DNA of 22,439 nt from Selenomonadales bacterium UBA7018 (GTDB lineage Bacteria; Bacillota; Negativicutes; Selenomonadales; Selenomonadaceae). The notes below the pieces were generated by a model. That model had not been told where the DNA came from, did not search any database, and worked only from the letters and a program-made list of their open reading frames with translations. The DNA is taken from positions 43,365 to 65,803 of the forward strand of contig DJWY01000025.1 of assembly GCA_002448305.1 (NCBI GenBank), written 5' to 3'. Made by a program: the position numbers and the translations under genes. Below are positions 8,460 through 17,500 of this stretch, in pieces; position 1 is the stretch's first letter; every line of letters begins with the position of its first letter.

Positions 8460-8488
8460 TTTATACACCAAAACTTTTCCCTATGCAA
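8460..8488 (-). promoter_or_regulatory. Candidate promoter of the CapA-Mur gene
   Basis: On the minus strand, TTGCAT (8488-8483) and TATAAA (8465-8460) are separated by exactly 17 bases. The predicted start is near 8453, giving a leader of about 68 bases. The same element, nearly base for base, stands at 20069-20097 before the giant gene, which raises confidence that it is functional. Confidence 0.6.
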
Positions 8489-8489
8489 G

Positions 8490-8522
8490 AAAAAATCTGC
8501 CCTCCGTGCGGAAGAGCAGATT
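8490..8522 (-). terminator. Rho-independent terminator of the giant RTX gene
   Basis: On the minus strand, AATCTGC (8522-8516) pairs with GCAGATT (8500-8494). An inner CCG/CGG pairing closes a small loop, and a T-run follows (A-run 8490-8495 on the + strand). It lies about 40 bases after the giant gene's stop and only about 5 bases before the -35 box of the next promoter. A near-copy follows the second RTX gene. Confidence 0.8.
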
Positions 8523-8563
8523 GGAAAAGTTTTAATTTATGTCGTCTATGTTATTGACAACGA

Positions 8564-11500
8564 TTAGTTTTGAACAAAGCCGCCGTTTTCAACTCTGTAG
8601 GTGCGCATTTCTTCGCCGCTAGTTACGACGTAATTAGCTTTGTCAGCGTCGGCGATAGTGAGCTTGCCGCCGTCAGTGAAGTTGAGCGTTGCGGTAGAGC
8701 CTTCAAAGCTTGCGCCGGAAATTTGGTCAAGTCTAACTTGCGACAGGAAGACAGTATCGCCCGAAGTGGTGCCGCTTATCGTGTCGGAGCCGTTGCCGTA
8801 GGTGTAATAGAAATTATCAACACCCGCGCCGCCTTGCATGAAATCATCGCCGCGATTGCCGCCCCAAAGGCTCGTATTGGCGTTGCCCGCAAGAATTGTG
8901 TTGTTGGCGTCGTTGCCAGCCAATTCAGCTTTAACGCTGGAGCCGCTCGCGTCAATGGTTCTAATGTCGCCTTTGAAAGTATTTGCTTTATTGCCCGCCC
9001 AAGCCGGAACGTCAAGCCAGATTGAAACGGGGGCTACAACGTCGCTATTGACATTAATTGCCGCGTTATTTTCGGTCGCTACGAAATAATTTGCCGTGCC
9101 GTCATAAGTTAAAGCGGTCTTGTTGACTTGCGCGATAACACCGTCGCTGAATTGCATATTTTGTCCGATTGCGCCTTGAATAAGTGCGCGTTCAGTTGCG
9201 CCGCTCGTGCGGTTACTGACTTCGATAACGACATCATTGCCGCTAGCGCGAACGTCCGAAACTTTGTTATTCGCCGTGTCAATTTCAATCTTATCAGCAA
9301 TGCCGTTTTCCGTCACGAATTCAAAGCCCGAAATCGTATTGCGTGCGCCGTCAGCCATGCCCAGTACAAAGAATGTCGTTGCGCCGTCTTTATCGGCGGA
9401 AGTGTTCGCAAGATAATTTTTGCCGCCGCCGCCGTAAAGGGAAGCCGTACCCGTGCCCGCATAAAGCGTTTCATTTTGCGCCGAGCCCATTAACGTTGTC
9501 TGACCAGAGCTCGCCGTAATTTGATTAATTCCCTTGAATAAAACTTCGCCGGTGCCAAGATTTTCTTCTTTCGAGCCGAGATTTATATTTAGATTGTCTG
9601 CGTAGTTCGTGAAGTCGACGGCAGAATTTTCGCCAACGTAATAGTCGGCAATTTCATCTTCAACCGCGATAACCGCATTTTCCTGCGCGACAGCAACTTT
9701 AACGGAACCATTTGCGTCCGCCGCCAAAATATTTACAAAGTTCGCGCCGTTGCCAACGTCGGATAAAACGCCGTGCCAAGAGTTATTGGTTTTAACGCTG
9801 ATGTTCGTGCCGTCAAATTTGAAATCAATAATGTCATTTACGTCGCCAAATACGCGGTCGCCGTCATCAAAGCCCGCCTTGAAGTTTTGGACAGTCGTTT
9901 TGCCGCTGTTTAGAATAATATCTGCGCCGCCGCGTTTATCGTTGTTTTGCAGAATGATGCGGTTATCATTGCCGCCGCCCGCGTTGAGAACGTCGCCTTC
10001 GCCGCCAAGCAGAGTATCATTGCCCTTGCCGCCCCTGAGCGTCGAGCCGCCGTATTTATCGTCGTAGTAGTTGCCGACCAAAAGATAATTATCGCTTTGT
10101 TTGCTAACGTCGAGCTTGCCGCCGTCGCTGTTAGTGAAGCCGATTGCTTGTTTCTCGCCGTTTTTGTCGAACATGTTAAAGATAACAGAGCCGGTCGCGT
10201 TTGTGTTGTCCGCGAAAGTGAACTTAGATGAAGTGCCCTCATCGCTCTTAATAGTAATTACGCCGTCGCCAAAAATTATATTGCCGTCGTTGACAACTTC
10301 GGAGACAATGCTTTCTGTGTCGGGATTTCCAGTCACAATGCCGCCGCCTAAGGACGCTTTATAACCTTTAAGCGTGACGTTTTCGCCGTCAAAGCGCGGA
10401 GTGATTTTATCTGCGCCCTTAGACATATCGAAAGTTATGGGCGCGTTGCCGGTGACTAAGAGGCTATCATCGCCCGTGCCGCCAGTGATTGAAACTTTAG
10501 CACCTCTTGACGCTTCAACAAGTACAGCGTCGCCGCCATTGCCGAGCGTGATTGCTTTGGAACCCTTCGCAGTTTTATCGACATAAACCAGATTGTTGCC
10601 CTTGTCGTTATCGACTTTGTAAGTGTTGCCGGTGACAGTTTGAATTGAATCCGCGCCGATAATTTGCTTGGCTCTCTCAACGGAAGCAACGCTGATTATC
10701 TCGCCGACTATATTAACGGTTTCCAAAGTCGCGCCGCCCGCAAGTGTGATTTTCCCGTCATCGACAGTGATAATTAAATCGTCGCCGCTCTTAGTTGTGG
10801 AATAAGAACCGCCCGAAATGTTTAGCGTATCCGTTTCATTGAAGCCGTAGATAACGTCGTTACCGTCGCCCGCCGTGTAATTGAATTGGACATAGTTTCC
10901 GTCTTCATCATCATAATCCAAAGGCTCGTTTGGAGCGTTTTCATAGAAATTCCAATCGTTATAAATGGAATCGTCGCCCGTACCGCCAGTAACCGTCACG
11001 CCGTGATTGTAGGTATCAATGTAATCATTGCCGGCTCCCGCGTCGACTGACACGTTACTATATTCGCTTAAAATCCTAATTGAATCGTCGCCTTCGCCGG
11101 CGTTTATTGTGGTCTCATCGCTCCAGTTGCGAATTGAATCGTTGCCCGCGCCCGCGTTGATTAGGATATTGCCAGTATTATAATCTTCGGTATCAATAAT
11201 GTCGTTGCCGTCGCCCGCCTCGATTGTCACGTTGGAGCCGTTATTGTAAATGGTATCGTCGCCGCCTAAGGCTTGAATTGTGACGTTATTTGCGTAAACT
11301 TCGTTTTGAATGGAATCGTTGCCTTCGGTGCCGACTATTGAAACGTTACTTGTTACATTTACGGTATTTAAAGGAAGGTCTCCCTCGAAAATATTGACAG
11401 AAGATAAAGTTGCGGCGTCAGTCAAAGTGATTGCCTCTTCGCCGACATTAACAATAACATCGTTGCCGCTTGTCGTCGTCGTGTAGGTGTCGTTGATTGA

Positions 11501-14500
11501 CAGCGTGGAATTTTCGTTAAAGCCTTGAATAATATCGTTGCCTTCGCCGCTTGAATATTGAACCAAAGCACTTGCCGAGCCGAGACTGATAATATCGTCG
11601 CCCGCCGCCGCATTGATAGTGGTTTCGCCGGTGCCAGCAATAATCGTATCGGAATTTTTGGAGCCGGTGATTGTGGTATTGCCCGCGCCGCCTTTGAGCG
11701 AATAAACGCTGTTAATCCATGTTGTCGTACCGGGTACAAAGTCTTCGCTATCCTCGTAGGCGGTATCCATTGTGACGTTGAGTGCGGAAGAAATTCCGCC
11801 AAAGTCTACGCCTACTTGAGATTTGGCGGTGGTGCCCACGAAGTAAACTTCTTCGCCCGCGTTTACCGTCAAATCGGAGTCCTCGACTTTATGCCAATCG
11901 TTTTCGGCAATGAAGACGCCCTTATTGAGAACTTGTCTTCTTTCGTGATATATGTTGATTTTCTCAGTTGTCGTAATGTCGCTAAGTGTCAAACTGTCAG
12001 TGCTGTTGCCGAAAGTCAAGCCGCCATCTTTGAACTCAACGCCGGCGGGGTCGCCATTGATATAAATTGTGTCGGTGCCGTCGCCAAAGCCGGTCTTGAA
12101 GCCTTCGACGGTCGTATTGCCGCTGAGCACGATATTATTGCTGTTGGCGTCGTCCGTTAGTGTGATTAAATTTTCGCCGTCGCCCGCGTCAACCGTGACA
12201 TTACTTCTGCTAATTTCTACGCTATCGCTGTCGCCTTGCAGGCTGATAAATTTGCTAAGGGCAATCGCCTCGCCGTTTACGTTAATTGAATCGGTCGTGA
12301 GCATGGCGTCTTTTAAATTAACGAAATAATTATTGCGGAAGACGTAGACATCTTTTGTGCCCTCAACAACGTCGTCATTGCTGAAGTCGCTACCAACGGA
12401 AAGCGTTGACGTTTCATTAAAGCCAACAACAGTATCCATGCCGCCGCTATATTCGATAACTGCGCTTGCGCCGCCGTTGTAAATATAATCGTTGCCGGAG
12501 CCGCTTGCTATCGTGACATTTGCGCCGCTATTAGAAAGCGTGTCATTGCCGTAGCTACCGTTGATTAAAACGTTGTCGGAATTGTTCAAAATCACGTCGT
12601 CGCCGTAATCGCCTTCGATTGTGGAGCCGTTCGCGTCCATGTTCGTAATTGAATCGGCACCCGTGCCGCCGTTTACGCTGGAATTTGCGCCGTGATTTTG
12701 AATGACATCATTGCCCGCGCTTGCGTTGATTGTCACGTTGGAGCCTTCGTTTGAAATGGTGTCATTAAACCTGGTGCCGCTGACTAGCGTATTGTTGGTG
12801 GTGTTTTCAATTTCTGAACCTGCAAGCTCGTAGTTGATAACGTTGACGCTTGCCGTGCTCGCGACCGTGATTGTATTTTCCCCGACAGTTAAAATAACGT
12901 CGTCGCCGCTAACAGCCGTTGAATATTCCGCGCCCGAACTAATGCTGATTGTTCCAGTTGAGTTCAAGCCGTAAATAATATCGTTTCCGGAGCCGGTCTC
13001 GTATTCAATTATGTTGTTATCGACCGACGCGCCGTGCAAGCTAATAATGTCGTCGCCTGCGCCGCCGTTTATCGTTGCGTCATTGCCGCTTGTAATGATT
13101 GTGTCTGCGCCTTTGCCGCCCATAATCGACGCTGAATCGCTGGAGCCGGTGTCAATGTAATCGTCCCCTGCGCCGCCGTTTATCGTTGCGTAGCCGCCCA
13201 TTGCCCAGCTACCGGACGTTGTTTCCGCTTCTCCCAAAATGGTATCGTTGCCAGTGCCGCCGTCAATGTTTGTATAATGACCGCGCCTGATAGTTATTAA
13301 GTCATCGCCCGCGCCGCCTTCAATCGTCGGATAATAAGCGTGGTCGTTAAGAATGGTATCGTTGCCCGTGCCCGCATTGATTGAATCGCGTTTACCTTCG
13401 GTATTGTAAATGCTGTCGTTGCCTACGCCGCTATTTATCGTGACGTCGTCGCCGATATTGCTAATAGAATCGTCGCCGTTGCCGCCGCTAATTAAAGTAT
13501 TGTCATCGATATTGTTGATAGTTTGTCCGGTTGTGTCGTTGAAGATGTTAAGCGCGTCCAAAGTTGCGGCGTCCGTCAAGGTGATTGCATTTTCCCCGAC
13601 AGTCACAACAACATTATCGCCGCTCGTAGCAGTCGCGTATTCGCCGGAAATTTGAAGGGCGGTTGATTCGTCAAAGCCGTTGATAGTGTCATTGCCCGCG
13701 CTGTATTGAATGCGAACGTTATCGCCGTCGAGTTGAATAATGTCGTCGCCTGCGCCCGTGTTTATCGTGACGCCGTCGCCGCTGTTTGCTATCGTGTCAT
13801 TATATTTAGTTCCGCGCAGAGAAATATCATCGGCAATATTAGCGGTGTCCCAACCTTCGCCGTTAGCTTCGGCAACAAATCTGAACACGGCGTTGCTATA
13901 TCCAATGGGGTCCTCTAAGCCGGCGCGCCCGTGCCCTACGCCTTTGACAAGGAATTCTTCTTTAACTTCTGCGCCCGACGCTTCATAAAGACTTGCGAGC
14001 ATACTAATCGGGACAACACTATCAGAATCGCCCGAAATAAACAACGTGGGCATTTTTGCGGAAGAAATTGAGTTAATCGGGGCGGCATCGTGCAAATAAT
14101 AGCCCGTCATACCTTCAGCGACCAAATCCAGAGCCGCAATAACTTCATTTGGTGCTTTGACAATAACTTCGTTGAGCAAGTAGAAAACGTCCATAGCACT
14201 CGTATAGCCGCAATCTTCAATCAGTGAAGTTACATTTACGGCGTCGGAGCGGGCAGCGGCGAGCATTGCAGTTGCAGAACCCATTGAAACGCCATGCAAA
14301 GTTATCTTAGCATTTGAATTTCTGCGGGCAATTTCCTGCGTCCAAAGGGCAACGTCAGCACCTTCAGCCGCGCCCATTGTCAACCAAGTGCCTTCAGAGT
14401 CGCCTGCGGTGCGTTGGTCAACCATCAAGACGTTGTAGCCGTTGGCAAGGTAAAACCCCGCAAAAGGATACATATGCTTATGATTGTGCCCGTAGCCGTG

Positions 14501-17500
14501 AACCAGCACGACCCATTTGTCATTAGAATTTTCCGGCGTGTAGTGGACGGCGTGGAGTTCCAGATTATCGGCAGAAGTGATAGTCCAATCTTCTTTATTG
14601 GAATAATTGGTCGGTTCGTCGCTGTGATATTCTTCGGGGTGGAAGGCAATCGCCGCCATTACGGGATAACCTAAAGCAGTGCGTTTCAAAATCGTTTCAA
14701 TCAACTCAACAGCAGGATTAGTTGATTCAATGTTGGGAGCCGACAAGCTAGCCGCGCCGACCAAAGTAATTTTGCTTTCGCCGACCGTGATAATTAAATC
14801 GTCGCCGCTTTGTTGCGTGGAATATACATTGTCGCCGATTGAAAGTGTGGAAGTCTCATCAAAGCCGGTGATAGTGTCATTGCCCGCGCTGTATTCAATA
14901 GTAACGTTATCGCCGTCGATTTGGATAAGGTCATCACCTGCGCCGCCGTTAATTATTGCACTTGCGCCGGTGTTAGTTATAGTGTCATTGCCCGCGAGCG
15001 CGGTTATCGTGACGCCTTCGCCGCTGTTGGAAATTGAATCGGCAATCGCGGTGCCGGTGACTGTGGCGTTATCGTCGGTGTTTAAGAATGTGATATTGCC
15101 GTCGGTAAGGGTGACAGTGCCGTCGCCGGAAAATTCCTGCCCGTTGAAAGTTATGCCCGCGTCCGCTTCAAATGTAACGGTATTATAATCGCCAGCGATT
15201 ACGACTTGTGTATTATCTTGGCTTGTGGTAATCGCCATGCCGTTGAGAGTGTAGTTGCCGGCTTTTTCGAGCGTGAAAGCAGCTTCATCGTCGTTGCTCC
15301 TGAAGGTCGAACCTTCGGAGATAAGCTCTATCTCCCCTGAAGTTTCGGTAGCGTAAATATCGCTGTAGGTGCCGTTTTCAATTTCCAGCGTCGTGCCGTC
15401 GAGATAATCCACAGCGAAAGTCGAGCCTTCGTTTGCGGTGTAAATAGTTCTGTCATCAGTGAATTGAATGGAAGCCGTGCCGCCGGTCGTGTACAAATCA
15501 GATTCCCAACCGAAATAATATAAGATACGAGCCCTAGTGCCGTCTGAAGCCGTGATAACGCCGCCGCTGTAAGTGATTGAGCCAGTGATTGACGAGATAT
15601 TGACAACTTCCAAATTGCCGGTCGTCAAAACAACGTTGAGCGCGTCGGCAGTCGTGGGCGCAATCGTTAAGCCGGTTTGCGGATTAAAAGTGATTGAGCC
15701 GCTAGCGTCGGTGTTTGCGGTTATGGTTAAAATGTTGCCGTCTTCAAAAACATTTCTAACAACGGTGCCCTTAGTCAGAGAAATTGAACCGTCAAGCTTA
15801 TAAGTAACTGAGCCGCCCGTTACGTCAAGGGAAGCAGAGCGCGTTTGTCCGTCGCGAGTTATGGTAAGTTGTAAGTTGCCGTCGTCAGAATTGGGCGCGA
15901 AAGTAATTCCGTCGGCACCGAGTGAAATTGCGCCGCCAGCCGCGTCAGTCGCCTTGAAATTGATAATGTAACCGTCGCCGAAATCAATTTGCAGTTCGGT
16001 ACCTTCCGTGACGGTTAAAGCTCCGGTCGTCCCGAAAACAAAGCCGCCGCTTAAAACTTCAATGCTGGCGGAAAGTGAGCCGCTTGAAGTGCCGGTCAGC
16101 GTAAGATTCAATTTGCCGTCGCCGGTTTGCGGCGTGATAGCAATTCCGCTTGCCGTCAAAGAAATTTCACTTGAGGCGTCGCCGTCAGCCGTCGCGGTGA
16201 GTGTGTAGTTATCAAACGCGATATTAACTGTCGTGCCGTCAACTAAGGTCAGCAATCTTGTTGTGGGATTGAAAATCATCGAGCCGTTGACGCTTACGTT
16301 ATTTTGTAAAACAGCTTCGCCATTCCGCTTAAACGTAATATCAAGGGAGCCGTCGTCGGTGTCGGGCGTGATTGTAATGTTGCCTTCGGCATCAGCCGCC
16401 ATTTTAAAGCCTGCGTCGTCGCCTGTGACTTCAATTTCTAATTCCGAAATACCAATCCCAAGCGCAACCTTTGTTCCCTTTGTGAAGGAAAATTTCTGCT
16501 CGGTTGTGTCGAAAGAAATTGTGCCGCTGGTTACGTTCAATGTGCCGCCGAAAATTGGCGAGCCGTCTCTTACCAAGACGAAAGACAATGCGCCGTCGTT
16601 TTCGTTCGGCGTGAAAGATATTACGTTGCCGGAAAAGCTAACCTTGCCGCCCGCCTCGTCGAGTGCGGTTATCGTCACAACGTCGCTACCCTGCGTCATT
16701 GTTATAGCGGTGTCTTTAGTCAAAGTAATTCCCAGCGTGGCGGGGTCGACAACGATTGAACCATTAACTACGAGCGCGGCGTTGAGAACGGGATTGCCGC
16801 CCAAGCTCACTGTCGCCAACATTGAATTATAATTTTCGTTGATAAAGTCGAGGGTAATTTTGCCGTCGTCGTCAACGTTGAGTGCCGCAAAGAAAGTTTC
16901 ACCGTTAGTCGTAAATCTCAAAGTTTGATTGCCGACCGCGATTTGAATATAAGAATCGTGCACGTTGTAAGTATTTGAATCAACTGAACCGACTGTACCG
17001 TTGGCGGCGTTGTAGCTGAAAGCCCCGCCAAGCGTTACCGTGCCGTTAAAGGTTGTAGTATTAGACAAAGTCGTCGTCACATCAAAGATAGCTTCTTCGT
17101 AAGAGTGGAGATATAGAACAGTCCCATTCCTCATCCAAAGTCTGCCGTTAATGTCATTTTGAGTGACGCCCGTAAACGTCATACCGTTTTTGGTGAAAGA
17201 AATCGTTGTTCCCTGCGGGATAGATATAGTTTTAATGCCGTCGGCGTCGGTTGCGCCCATTGTTACGGAGCCGCCCGAAATTGTGAAGTCGCTGGGCAAC
17301 AGGGAATCGCCGATAACATTTTCAAGCGGAACGGAAATTTGAAGCGTGCCGTTGGTCGCGTCGTAAGTTATATTGCCGTCGTCGTCTACAGTGACAGTGC
17401 CTTGACCTTGCGTCGCGGAGGCAACAACGTCCAAATCGTTGCCGCTAATCGAAGTTGCAATGTCTATTTGCGCACCCTGTCCAAATGTAATCGTGTCGTA

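Larger units (their letters stand above)
8448..9126 (-). repeat. Copy 1 of duplicated promoter-terminator-3' end block
   Basis: This stretch matches 20057-20738 almost without gaps at a shift of about 11,610. It covers the promoter element, the terminator and about the last 185 codons of the giant gene. Within it, 8992-9106 is identical to 20602-20716 over 115 bases. Weaker protein-level similarity continues to about 10690. Confidence 0.85.

Noticed and set aside
8386..8563. Small RNA or riboswitch in the duplicated spacer
   Set aside because: The conserved bases are fully explained by a terminator hairpin and a -35/-10 promoter; no further conserved structure was seen.
11558..12160. 200-codon plus-strand frame (and many similar ones) opposite the giant RTX gene
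   Set aside because: Repeat-rich GC-biased codons of the RTX gene leave the opposite frames open by chance. The products are Val/Ala/Arg-rich shadows without ribosome sites.
10690..13835. Possible CRISPR or DNA satellite because of recurring gccgccgccg / tcgttgcc words
   Set aside because: The repeats are irregular in spacing and explained by codons for Gly-Gly-x-Gly-x-Asp nonapeptides in one long frame.
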